A model generated the notes under the pieces. The model worked only from the letters and a program-made list of their open reading frames with translations, searched no databases and was not told the DNA's origin. Both the position numbers and the translations under genes were made by a program. Source: HGM12998 sp900756495 (GTDB lineage Bacteria > Bacillota > Clostridia > Oscillospirales > Oscillospiraceae). Taken from it: a stretch of 40,707 bases of DNA. Positions 8,661 through 16,150 of this stretch are shown one piece after another. The stretch spans positions 1 to 40,707 of the forward strand of contig CAUEFI010000022.1 in NCBI GenBank assembly GCA_958477305.1, given 5' to 3'. Each line of letters opens with the position of its first letter. Positions within the stretch are counted from its first letter, which is position 1.

Positions 8661-8661
8661 C
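8652..8661. repeat. 10-bp target-site duplication, left copy
   Basis: GCGGGTTTTC immediately outside the left inverted repeat; an identical copy lies immediately outside the right inverted repeat at 12910-12919. It is made of the 3' stem and T-run of the upstream terminator. Confidence 0.7.
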
Positions 8662-8696
8662 CAATGTCATTAAATTAGGCTTTTTGCGCTCACAAA

Positions 8697-8741
8697 AAAA
8701 GCACCACCTGCTCATGAATTTTTGAGACAGGTGGTGCTTTT
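8697..8741 (-). terminator. intrinsic terminator of the RM/HEPN unit
   Basis: Perfect 14-bp arms 8697-8710 and 8728-8741 with a 17-nt loop; on the minus strand it is followed by a run of seven T. It starts 2 bp past the stop of the HEPN-motif gene. The A/T-flanked stem also works on the plus strand. Confidence 0.8.
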
Positions 8742-8742
8742 A

Positions 8743-9411
8743 TCAATATCTCTTTTGGAACATCTCTTGTTCCGATGGAGCCCGGAGTTGAAGAGTGGCA
8801 AAGTCTTTGAAGTATGATAATGGCTGCGTTTGATAGGTTTCTTTGATTTTGTCACACAATTTATCAATTGTATCTTCAGTCCACTTTATCGATACCGTTA
8901 CTAGGCGATAGAAAGACTTCAACCCCTCTATTTCTTCCTTGGTTTTGAACATTTCGGTGGTAGCTAGCATGTGTATTTCGTCAACAAATGGGGGTGTTTT
9001 CTTTGTTTCAAGAATTATTCCCGCAAGAGCTTGCGCGTGGCGGCTTGCATCATGGGCAATAAATTTGTCCCGAATATTCTTGTAGTAATCGAAAACATCT
9101 TTTGCAGCAGGTGGAAAACCAGCTAATATTTTATCTTTTTTGAGTGAATTATCCCGGAAATCGCTTTTCCCAAAACACTTATAGAAGAGTACGATTGCAT
9201 TTTGTGCTAATGCCCTGTTGACTATATCGGTATTTTTTCCATTGAAAGCCTCAAGGCACGACTTTGCCTCTATCAAGTCATTCCAATGTAATAACATGTC
9301 TTTGAGCCTTTTTACGACAGGGGCATCTGGAAGTTCTAATATTTTATCTGCCGTTGGGCCATCCAGTATATGTATTGTGTTATTGATGACTTCAAATCTG
9401 AAAAATTTCAT
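8743..9411 (-). CDS. uncharacterised protein with HEPN-like R-x5-H motif
   Basis: A 222-residue, largely helical, soluble protein that I do not recognise as a named family. Around residues 107-121 it reads FDYYKNIRDKFIAHDAS; R114-x5-H120 in this helical setting is the signature of HEPN-type RNase domains found in AbiU2-like and other abortive-infection or toxin proteins. It starts 1 nt after the stop of the restriction-modification gene and has no good separate ribosome-binding site, so it is translationally coupled to it. A role as a second effector or accessory factor of the defence enzyme is inferred from motif and position. It might instead be a structural HEPN without catalysis. Confidence 0.7.
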   Translation of the reverse strand: MKFFRFEVINNTIHILDGPTADKILELPDAPVVKRLKDMLLHWNDLIEAKSCLEAFNGKNTDIVNRALAQNAIVLFYKCFGKSDFRDNSLKKDKILAGFPPAAKDVFDYYKNIRDKFIAHDASRHAQALAGIILETKKTPPFVDEIHMLATTEMFKTKEEIEGLKSFYRLVTVSIKWTEDTIDKLCDKIKETYQTQPLSYFKDFATLQLRAPSEQEMFQKRY

Positions 9412-9412
9412 C

Positions 9413-12199
9413 TTAATTTTTACCGTTATCCATCAACTTTTGATACATGCGCATCAGTTCCGCCACGCAGGTGGTTTCGGTGGTAGTCTTGATATCGAAG
9501 CCGTAGGTGCGCATAACAGCCTTGTCGTTCTGCTGATGAGCCTTGCGCAGCTCAGGGGGCATGGTGGCCTCATCGTAGAGATCGGCCAGACTGGAATCGG
9601 GATAGAGGGCGCGGGCGTCCAGAACAGCCTGAGCGGCCTGCTCTATTTTTGTCCGCTGTTCGTCGGTAGGGTCAGGCCATGGAAAGTTGTTGTAGACAAT
9701 GTCTTTAGAATAGCGATAATCGCTTTTCATTCTGGCTCCAACTGTACGCATCCAAGCCATATGAACGTTAGAAGTTAAAACACCAAAATGATAAAGAGTT
9801 GCATCTTCTATTATGAATAGTGTATTTCCTGCTATTGTTTCGCCATCTAAATATCCAATAGGGATATATTTACGATTTTGTGAAGATGTAATTGGAATAG
9901 CAATATAGTGTAACGGGTTTTTTTGCTCTCGAAACAACATAGGTGTTTCAGCTTTTTTTCGTGCACCTGCATCGTTACTTGATGCTCGCATTTCTCGCAC
10001 AGCTTTAACACGCTTCAGCACGGATGGCATATTTCTTAACTGTGCAGGGGAGCAATTAACTAACCATAAACACCATCGTTTTTCATTATTTATGAACTCG
10101 TATCCCATCATATAGCGCTTGATAAATGGAATGGCTCCCGGTTCATTTTTTATAAACTCTTCATAGTCTGCTTCCTCAATAATTAAGTTTCCTCCATCCA
10201 TTGCTTGATTACCCATAGACATTTCTGGAATATTGCAAATCGGTTTTTTTCGACTTGTAACTAAAATATTTGCTCCATCAATCAGATATGGGCTAATGTT
10301 TGATACACATTTTGCTACATTATCTCCAAACAGAATTTTTTCTGTACGGGCAACGCACGCAAAACCTATAATTACAACATGAACATTAGCGTTATGGCTT
10401 GATTCGCTTTCCCATACAAAGGTACACCATGCAAAATTTATTGTAAGATTATATGCTTTAAAAAGTAGCGACCACAAATCACCTGCCATCTGACCTTGTG
10501 TAACAGAATTTGTAGACACAAAAGCTACCTCTACCCTGGTTCCTTGAATATATTCGGAAGCTTTCTTATACCAGCAACATACATAGTCTAAGAGCGCGGG
10601 TTTTATTTCACCTGAAAAGACAGCCTGCATATCTCCTTTTTGCTCTTTGCTGGCAAACTTAAATCCCACAAACGGCGGATTACCCATGATGTAGTTCAAC
10701 TCACACCTGGGCACCACATCTTCCCAGTCCAGCCGCAATGCGTTGCCCTCCACGATATTGGCATAAGATTTCAGCGGGAGGAAGTCCAGTGTTGTGTGGA
10801 CAATGTCTTCCGTTTCTTTCATCATCTGGCTTTCAGCGATCCAGAGAGCCGTTTTCGCCACTGTCACCGCAAAGTCGTTGATCTCGATGCCGTAGAACTG
10901 CCCGATGGAGACTTTAATACCCAGAAATTCGTGGTCAACAATGTCTAATCCAATTTGCCCTTCCACGCCGGTGAAAAATTCTCGAATTATCTCATTTTCT
11001 AATTTTCGCAAAGAGAGGTACGTTTCCGTTAAAAAATTTCCTGATCCACAGGCTGGATCTAAAAATTTTAATTGTGATATTTTATCTTGAAACGCCTTAA
11101 GATAACGGTTTCTCCAACTATCAGATTGAGGACGTTTTTTTATTTCATCTAGTTCATTACGCAAATCGTCCAGAAATAGCGGGTCAATGACCTTGTGGAT
11201 ATTCTCGATGCTGGTATAGTGCATCCCGCCGGAGCGCCGCGTCTCCGGGTTCAGGGTGCTTTCAAAGACCGCACCAAAGATAGTGGGGCTGATGTCCGAC
11301 CAGTCGAAGTCCTCACTTGCCCGGTGCAAAATCAAATCCACGATGGTCTCATCCAACCGGGGAATCTCGATGGAGCCGTCGGCGAACAGACCGCCGTTGA
11401 CGTAGGGAAACGCCGCCAAGTCATCGTCCATGTACGGATCTCGCGCTTCCGGCTTGGTGTCCAGCACCTGGAACAAGTCGATCAGAGCGCGGCGGGCGTC
11501 GCTCTGATGCTTCTGCAAGTAGTTGTGGAACTTCCCGTGGCCGCCGAAGATGTCCGCGTCCTCGGCGTACAGGCAGAACACTAGCCGCACACACAGGGCG
11601 TTCAGGCTTTTTAGTGTCTCTGGAGACTCCGGGTCTTTGTACTGCTTCAAAAGGGCATCGTACAGGGTGCCGACGATCTCGCCTGCCTGTAAGGAGATCT
11701 CCATTTCCTTCTTAATGTTTTCGTCCCCGGTGTCTACCAGGAAGTTCAGTCGGTGATACTCCTTTTCCAGATTGGCCAGCGCCACTATCTCTGGCTCATC
11801 GTTGGGGCGGTTCATATCGTGGATATGGAACTCCCGGAAGTTACATACCACGATCCACCGGGGGTTCATATCGTGGGGCAGATAGCCCGCATAGCGGCGT
11901 GCCTGCTGGTAGGGCGTCAGGAGGGCACCGTCAGACTGTTTGTAGCCGCGCCGGAGGTCGATGTCCGCCCCCTTTTGCTCGATCAGGACGCGGGCCTCCT
12001 GGATGTAGCCGTCAATGAAGCTGGTGTGGTCTAGCTTGACAGGCACTTCAAATAAGATGGCTTTCTCCGGTTCGTCCACGCCGTAGACGTTCCGCAGGAG
12101 GTCAATCCAGAACCGCTGGGTCTCCTGCTTCTCGTCGCCCCGGCCTGTCCAGTATTTCGCAAATGCTTTTGCCGCCGCCCGCTGTTGCACGTCTGCCAT
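9413..12199 (-). CDS. MmeI-like single-chain (type IIL) restriction-modification enzyme
   Basis: A 928-residue fusion of nuclease, adenine methyltransferase and specificity domain, close to the ~920 residues of MmeI. The N terminus carries a PD-ExK-type site in DGYIQEARVLIEQKG (D63, E74, K76). A helical spacer follows, then SAM motif I DPACGSGNFL (381-390), a GIEINDFAV motif and the catalytic NPPF (507-510) of N6-adenine methyltransferases. The region from about 600 to 830 is the expected target-recognition domain, encoded by noticeably AT-richer DNA (roughly 9720-10650). The C terminus has the family block YNNFPWPDP (836-844). It should modify one strand of an asymmetric site and cut at a distance when the site is unmodified. 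The start ATG has AAGGGGGC upstream. First gene of a two-gene unit with the HEPN-motif gene. Confidence 0.92.
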   Translation of the reverse strand: MADVQQRAAAKAFAKYWTGRGDEKQETQRFWIDLLRNVYGVDEPEKAILFEVPVKLDHTSFIDGYIQEARVLIEQKGADIDLRRGYKQSDGALLTPYQQARRYAGYLPHDMNPRWIVVCNFREFHIHDMNRPNDEPEIVALANLEKEYHRLNFLVDTGDENIKKEMEISLQAGEIVGTLYDALLKQYKDPESPETLKSLNALCVRLVFCLYAEDADIFGGHGKFHNYLQKHQSDARRALIDLFQVLDTKPEARDPYMDDDLAAFPYVNGGLFADGSIEIPRLDETIVDLILHRASEDFDWSDISPTIFGAVFESTLNPETRRSGGMHYTSIENIHKVIDPLFLDDLRNELDEIKKRPQSDSWRNRYLKAFQDKISQLKFLDPACGSGNFLTETYLSLRKLENEIIREFFTGVEGQIGLDIVDHEFLGIKVSIGQFYGIEINDFAVTVAKTALWIAESQMMKETEDIVHTTLDFLPLKSYANIVEGNALRLDWEDVVPRCELNYIMGNPPFVGFKFASKEQKGDMQAVFSGEIKPALLDYVCCWYKKASEYIQGTRVEVAFVSTNSVTQGQMAGDLWSLLFKAYNLTINFAWCTFVWESESSHNANVHVVIIGFACVARTEKILFGDNVAKCVSNISPYLIDGANILVTSRKKPICNIPEMSMGNQAMDGGNLIIEEADYEEFIKNEPGAIPFIKRYMMGYEFINNEKRWCLWLVNCSPAQLRNMPSVLKRVKAVREMRASSNDAGARKKAETPMLFREQKNPLHYIAIPITSSQNRKYIPIGYLDGETIAGNTLFIIEDATLYHFGVLTSNVHMAWMRTVGARMKSDYRYSKDIVYNNFPWPDPTDEQRTKIEQAAQAVLDARALYPDSSLADLYDEATMPPELRKAHQQNDKAVMRTYGFDIKTTTETTCVAELMRMYQKLMDNGKN

Positions 12200-12360
12200 G
12201 ATGTTGCCCCCTTGGTCACATTTTTATCAGCATAGCACAATCCGCCGGGATTTTCCAGAGGGCGGTGCGGGGGATTTTCCCGCTTCTTCGCTTAACGGGG
12301 GAAATTTTCGGAGATTTGCGAAAAAGGGACGAGGTAAGAAAAATGTGGTGTGGGGATTTT

Positions 12361-12384
12361 TGATACTGCGAGCGGACTAGTTGA
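12361..12384. repeat. 24-bp direct repeat, copy 1
   Basis: TGATACT-NN-GAGCGGAC-NN-GTTGA pattern; copy 2 lies 77 bp downstream with four mismatches, confined to two short variable positions. Inside the mobile cassette. Function unknown; the spacing could suit a regulator or recombinase. Confidence 0.45.
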
Positions 12385-12437
12385 TTTTTGGGGGAAAGGC
12401 TTTGATGTCGCCAGATAGAGAGTTTTGCCCGAATTTC

Positions 12438-12461
12438 TGATACTTTGAGCGGACATGTTGA
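12438..12461. repeat. 24-bp direct repeat, copy 2
   Basis: Second copy of the TGATACT-NN-GAGCGGAC-NN-GTTGA pattern starting 77 bp after the first. Both lie upstream of the RM gene start (about 160-260 bp). Confidence 0.45.
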
Positions 12462-12584
12462 GAAATGGCGGACAGCAGTTGGTGTAGGAGACGGTTTTGT
12501 GGGGCGTTAAATTAGGGCGGCATTGTTTTTTCTGAAAATCCCAGTTTTGGCCTCTAATTCCGGTGTTTTCAAAAAGTAGACAGC

Positions 12585-12622
12585 AGGAGGGGCGGAAGTA
12601 AAAACTTCCGCCCCTCCTTTTT
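12585..12622 (+). terminator. strong hairpin with T-run
   Basis: Perfect 15-bp arms 12585-12599 and 12604-12618 with an AAAA loop, then TTTTT on the plus strand. No plus-strand gene is visible upstream, so it is either a relic, the end of a small RNA, or a boundary structure of the transposase relic next to it. Confidence 0.6.
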
Positions 12623-12631
12623 AAGTGTCTT

Positions 12632-12817
12632 TCACGCTGCTACACGATAGGTAAAGCCTATCCACTTTTTGGGGGTTATCTTTCGCTGGTCTTGGCGTCC
12701 CGGTCGGATGGGTATGGTGTGCTTGGCAAGCTGTTGCATTAATTTCTCGCCGTCCGCTTTCTGAAAAAATGTCAATAATGATTTGACATTTTCTACAAAA
12801 AATATAGAATAAAATAT
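12632..12817 (-). pseudogene. C-terminal gene relic, possibly IS4-type transposase
   Basis: An open minus-strand frame bounded by TAA (12818-12820) and ending in TGA (12632-12634). It reads through KADGEKLMQQLAKHTIPIR and on to PKKWIGFTYRVAA. The basic tail with an IPIRPGR motif resembles the C termini of some IS4-family transposases, but I cannot confirm it. It lacks an N terminus, sits about 80 bp inside the right end of the cassette, and may be what remains of the transposase that matched the inverted repeats. A free-standing 32-residue peptide from ATG 12739 is an alternative. Confidence 0.35.
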
Positions 12818-12909
12818 TTATAATTTAATGCAAAATGAGTCCTGGAGCAAATCGTTAAGGGATGGATGCCGTGCATCCGCCCCTTGAAACTAAATATTTA
12901 ATGACATTG

Positions 12910-12919
12910 GCGGGTTTTC
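12910..12919. repeat. 10-bp target-site duplication, right copy
   Basis: GCGGGTTTTC directly after the right inverted repeat, identical to 8652-8661. Removing 8662-12919 would rejoin the terminator to the leader of the osmoprotectant operon. Confidence 0.7.
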
Positions 12920-13011
12920 TATACGCTTTTTTAACGCCCCGCCCCTCCTTTCTAACCCCATCGAAACAGGATTTGTACTAGGATAGGGGCAAGCGAAAGG
13001 AGCGTTTGACC

Positions 13012-14160
13012 GTGATTGAACTACAGCACGTCTACAAGGCGTACAAGGGAAAATCCGTACTTGTAAACGTCAGCCTCACCATCCGGAGCGGCGAGTTCTT
13101 CGTCCTCATCGGGTCCAGCGGCTGCGGCAAAACCACCTTGCTCAAGACCATCAACAAACTGAACGCGCTGGACAAGGGGGAGGTCCTGATCGACGGAACC
13201 TCTGTCCAGCAGATCAAGGTCAGCCAGCTTCCCAGGCTGGTCGGCTATGTCGTACAGGAGGGCGGCCTCTTCCCTCATATGACAGTGGAAGAGAATATCG
13301 CGCTCACCATGCAGATCTCCAGGTATCCCAAAGAGCAAATCTCCGCGCGGATCGACGAGCTCCTGCGTATGGTAAACCTGGACCCCAAGGTCTACCGGAA
13401 CCAATTCCCCTCCCAGCTCTCCGGCGGCCAGAAGCAGCGGGTGGGCGTGGCGCGCGCCTTTGCGGCCGATCCCCCCATCATCCTGATGGACGAACCCTTC
13501 TCCGCCCTGGACCCCATGACCCGCGCCGAGCTCCAGGATGAAATCCACCGGCTTCAGCAGGCATATCACAAGACCATCGTCTTTGTCACCCACGACATGG
13601 ACGAGGCCATCAAGCTGGCCGACCGGATCTGCATCATCCAAAACGGGCGGGTAATCCAATGCGATACCCCGGAGCAGATTCTCAAACACCCGGCCAACCG
13701 GTACATCGACGCCTTTATCGGCAAAAACCGGCTGTGGGACAACCCCGCCTTTATCAAGGCCAGGGACATCATGCGGCCCAGGCCGGTCACCGTCTCCTGC
13801 GGGCGCACCGTGATGCAGGCCCTCCAGATTATGCGCCAGAACAACGTGGACAGCCTGATGGTCACCGGCAGCGGAAACGTCTTTTTCGGCATGGTCTGGC
13901 TCAAGGATCTCAGTGCCGGCGTCCCAATGGGAGATCGTATTGATAAGCATCTGTCCAAGGATTACATATCCGTTTCGGTGGATGACAGTCTCAAGGACAT
14001 CCTCACCGCCCTCCGCGCCGGCGACAGTCCTGATTTCGGCGCCGTCCCCGTGCTGGACGCAGGCGAAATTCTGTGCGGTTTCCTCACAAAGAGCAGTCTT
14101 CTGGCCACCCTGAGCCACCGGTTTGTCCCGGAGCGTACGGAGGAGGTTACCGCGTCGTGA
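13012..14160 (+). CDS. opuCA: osmoprotectant (OpuC-type) ABC transporter ATPase with CBS domains
   Basis: A 382-residue ATP-binding subunit that energises uptake of glycine betaine, choline or related solutes. It has Walker A GSSGCGKTT, signature LSGGQKQR, Walker B IILMDEP and the H-loop THD, then about 130 residues with two CBS motifs (AFIKARDIMRPRPVTVSCGR; later DYISVSVDDSLKDIL), the ionic-strength-sensing module of OpuA/OpuC ATPases. The GTG at 13012 is preferred because AAAGGAG (12996-13002) stands 9 nt before it; a TTG at 13006 is too close. The stop overlaps the permease start by 4 nt (GTGA). The substrate is not deducible from this subunit. Confidence 0.93.
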   Translation: MIELQHVYKAYKGKSVLVNVSLTIRSGEFFVLIGSSGCGKTTLLKTINKLNALDKGEVLIDGTSVQQIKVSQLPRLVGYVVQEGGLFPHMTVEENIALTMQISRYPKEQISARIDELLRMVNLDPKVYRNQFPSQLSGGQKQRVGVARAFAADPPIILMDEPFSALDPMTRAELQDEIHRLQQAYHKTIVFVTHDMDEAIKLADRICIIQNGRVIQCDTPEQILKHPANRYIDAFIGKNRLWDNPAFIKARDIMRPRPVTVSCGRTVMQALQIMRQNNVDSLMVTGSGNVFFGMVWLKDLSAGVPMGDRIDKHLSKDYISVSVDDSLKDILTALRAGDSPDFGAVPVLDAGEILCGFLTKSSLLATLSHRFVPERTEEVTAS

Positions 14161-14921
14161 GCATGACGTTTTCTCCTGAGAAGTTTCTGGATCTCTTTGC
14201 ACGCAAGTGGCCGGAGCTGCTTGAACAGCTGCTCAACCACATCAACGCCACCACGCTGGCGCTGCTGATCTCCCTGGCGGTAGGCGTTCCGCTGGGCGTG
14301 CTCATCACCCGGAACCGGGCGGCGGCCAAAATCGTCATCGGCGTAGCCAACGTCATGCAGTCCATCCCCTGCATCGCCCTGATGGCCCTGGCCGTCATCT
14401 GCATCGGCATCGGTACTGCTCCCGCCATCCTCATGGTCTTTGTCTACGCCTTCCTCCCCATCCTCAAGAACACCTATACCGGCATCGTGAGCGTGGATCC
14501 GAAGAGCCTGGAGGTGGCCCGGGGGCTTGGCCTTACCCGCACCCGCTGTCTCTTCAAGGTGGAGCTCCCCATGGCCGCCCCCTTTATCATGGCTGGTATC
14601 CGCATCGCCGCCGTGGCCGCCGTAGGCACCATGACCATCGCCGCTTTTGCCGGCGCCAAGGGGCTCGGCTGGTTCATCAACCTGGGCCTCACCCAGATGA
14701 ACACGGAGATGATCCTCTTCGGCACCATCCCCGTCTCCCTGCTGGCGCTGCTCATCGACTTTATCTTCTCCCTGCTGGAGCGCGCGGTCACCAGCGAGGG
14801 ACTGCTGCCCCCCGAGCGGATTCAGAACCTCTCCAGGCGTGTGGTCCTCCGCCGCAAAGTTTTCTCCGCCGGTATCTGTGCGGCGCTCATTGCCGTCGCC
14901 ATGCTGGAATATATGGTCTGA
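14157..14921 (+). CDS. opuCB: osmoprotectant ABC transporter permease (OpuCB-like)
   Basis: A 254-residue membrane subunit with six or so hydrophobic segments and a BPD-transp-1 fold. The cytoplasmic coupling loop reads SLEVARGLGLTRTRCLFKVELP, with the EA-x3-G type motif, and the family pattern NVMQSIPCIALMALAVICIG is clear. The GTG at 14157 overlaps the ATPase stop and follows GGAGGAGG by 10 nt; an ATG two codons later is possible. Classical OpuC systems have two permeases (OpuCB, OpuCD); only one is present, so it should act as a homodimer as in systems with a single permease gene. The binding-protein gene follows 41 bp later. Confidence 0.92.
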   Translation: MSMTFSPEKFLDLFARKWPELLEQLLNHINATTLALLISLAVGVPLGVLITRNRAAAKIVIGVANVMQSIPCIALMALAVICIGIGTAPAILMVFVYAFLPILKNTYTGIVSVDPKSLEVARGLGLTRTRCLFKVELPMAAPFIMAGIRIAAVAAVGTMTIAAFAGAKGLGWFINLGLTQMNTEMILFGTIPVSLLALLIDFIFSLLERAVTSEGLLPPERIQNLSRRVVLRRKVFSAGICAALIAVAMLEYMV

Positions 14922-14962
14922 GCCAATACATTTTTATCACCACAACAAAAGGAGTCTTTCCC

Positions 14963-15931
14963 ATGAAAAAGCTATTTGCGCTGTGTACGGCCCTTGCCCT
15001 CCTCGCCGCCCTCTCGGCCTGCGGCGGTTCCCCCTCCGGCGCCAACTCTCAGGCCCCTGCAGATACGCAGCCTTCCCAGTCCGCCCAGCCCGCCGGAACC
15101 GGCGGGGAGAGCGGCGGCGTTATCACCATCGGCGCCTCCAACTATACGGAGGTCTACATCCTGGGCAATATCTACAAGGAACTCATCGAGTCGAATACCG
15201 ATCTGACGGTGGAGACCTCCTTTGGCCTCAACGGCGCGGTCTTCTGCTTCGCAGCGCTGGAAAACGGCGATATCGACATGTTTGTGGAGTACACGGGCAC
15301 CGTCCTCTCCAATATTCTCAATCAGCCTATGAACAACGACCACGACGCCGTCTACGAGACCGTTTCCACTATGATGCAGGAGGAGCACAACATCCACACC
15401 TCCGCTCCCCTGGGGTTTAACAACACCTATGTCATGAGCGTCAAGCCCGAGACTGCCGGGGAATACCATCTGGAGACGCTCTCCGATCTGATGGCGGTGG
15501 CCGATCAGCTCCGTCTGGGCTGCACCGTGGAGTTCATCCAGCGCGAGGACTGCCTTCCCCTGCTGGAGGAGACCTTCGGCACTACCTTTGAAGAGGTGAG
15601 CGGCCTGGACGCCACCATCCGCTACACCGCCATTGACAGCGGCCAGGTGGATGTGGTGGACGCCTTTGCCACCGACGCCCTGCTCTCCAAGCTGGGTCTG
15701 ACCACGCTGGAGGACGACGTCAGCTTCTTCCCTCCCTATGACGCCTGCAACTTTGTCCGGCAGGAGGTGCTGGACGAATACCCCGAGCTGGTCCCCGTTC
15801 TGTCCCAACTGGATGGGCTCTTTACCGAAGCATCCATGGCCGCCCTCAACGCCCAGGTGGACGTGGACGGAATGGACGCCGAGGATGTGGCCCACCAGTT
15901 CCTGGTGGACAACGGCCTGATCTCGGAATAG
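14963..15931 (+). CDS. opuCC: osmoprotectant-binding lipoprotein (OpuCC-like)
   Basis: A 322-residue substrate-binding protein with a lipoprotein signal ending in LSAC (C20), a Ser/Ala/Gln-rich linker, and an OpuAC/ProX-type domain starting at VITIGASNYTEVYILGNIYK. Characteristic segments are NGDIDMFVEYTGT and later GQVDVVDAFATDALL, which are conserved in the choline/betaine/carnitine binders. The aromatic cage residues cannot be assigned reliably, so the quaternary-amine specificity stays open. Preceded by AAAGGAG. Third gene of the operon; probably derepressed by osmotic stress, although no operator is recognised. Confidence 0.92.
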   Translation: MKKLFALCTALALLAALSACGGSPSGANSQAPADTQPSQSAQPAGTGGESGGVITIGASNYTEVYILGNIYKELIESNTDLTVETSFGLNGAVFCFAALENGDIDMFVEYTGTVLSNILNQPMNNDHDAVYETVSTMMQEEHNIHTSAPLGFNNTYVMSVKPETAGEYHLETLSDLMAVADQLRLGCTVEFIQREDCLPLLEETFGTTFEEVSGLDATIRYTAIDSGQVDVVDAFATDALLSKLGLTTLEDDVSFFPPYDACNFVRQEVLDEYPELVPVLSQLDGLFTEASMAALNAQVDVDGMDAEDVAHQFLVDNGLISE

Positions 15932-15989
15932 TTCCTCCGCTTCTGAACGTGTCGTTCTCTTGACCGGAGCCAGCCGAAACAGCCGGTAC

Positions 15990-16046
15990 CAAAGCCACGG
16001 AGGCCCCCCTTTACATTAAAAAAAAGGGGGGGCCTCCGTGGCTTTG
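15990..16046. terminator. long inverted repeat between convergent genes
   Basis: Arms of 20 bp (15990-16009 and 16027-16046) are perfectly complementary around a 17-nt A-rich loop. It lies between the osmoprotectant operon and the minus-strand proB. No T-run follows the stem on either strand; the A8/T8 tract is in the loop. It is probably a transcript end or a small RNA hairpin, less surely a canonical intrinsic terminator. Confidence 0.55.
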
Positions 16047-16150
16047 CAGGTCCGGCGGAAAACGACGGCTTGAGCGTTTACACACGTTCCTGCCGCTGTT
16101 CCGATCGTATGCCTTGAATGACCGGACCTATCATAATACCTCAATCCGCT

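Larger units (their letters stand above)
8662..12909. mobile_element. non-autonomous transposon-like cassette carrying RM/HEPN genes
   Basis: The 4248-bp block begins with CAATGTCATTAAAT (8662-8675) and ends with its perfect reverse complement ATTTAATGACATTG (12896-12909). It is flanked on both sides by the same 10-bp sequence GCGGGTTTTC, as expected for a target-site duplication. Inside are a two-gene minus-strand module (MmeI-like restriction-modification enzyme and HEPN-motif protein), a terminator, about 700 bp of repeat-containing non-coding DNA and a small C-terminal fragment that could be a transposase relic. No complete transposase is present, so it would need to be mobilised in trans. 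The contents are more AT-rich than the flanks in places. The boundaries are seen directly; mobility is inferred. A 10-bp duplication would fit IS4/IS231-type transposition. Confidence 0.7.
12200..13005. other. long gene-poor region right of the RM gene
   Basis: About 800 bp without an intact gene. It holds the RM-gene leader, a pair of 24-bp direct repeats (12361-12384, 12438-12461), a strong hairpin (12585-12622), a possible transposase relic (12632-12817), a small GGATGC-CGT-GCATCC hairpin near 12863-12877, the right inverted repeat of the element (12896-12909) and the restored ancestral sequence upstream of the osmoprotectant operon. TTAAATTAGG next to the left terminus (8670-8679) recurs at 12507-12516. 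Confidence 0.6.

Noticed and set aside
8652..12919. Group IIC intron inserted after the terminator
   Set aside because: Such introns do target terminators, but there is no reverse transcriptase or domain V-like end here, and the perfect inverted repeats with a 10-bp duplication point to DNA transposition.
15990..16046. Inverted repeat as the end of an insertion sequence
   Set aside because: The arms are only 17 nt apart and no second pair or transposase is found; it is a hairpin between convergent genes.
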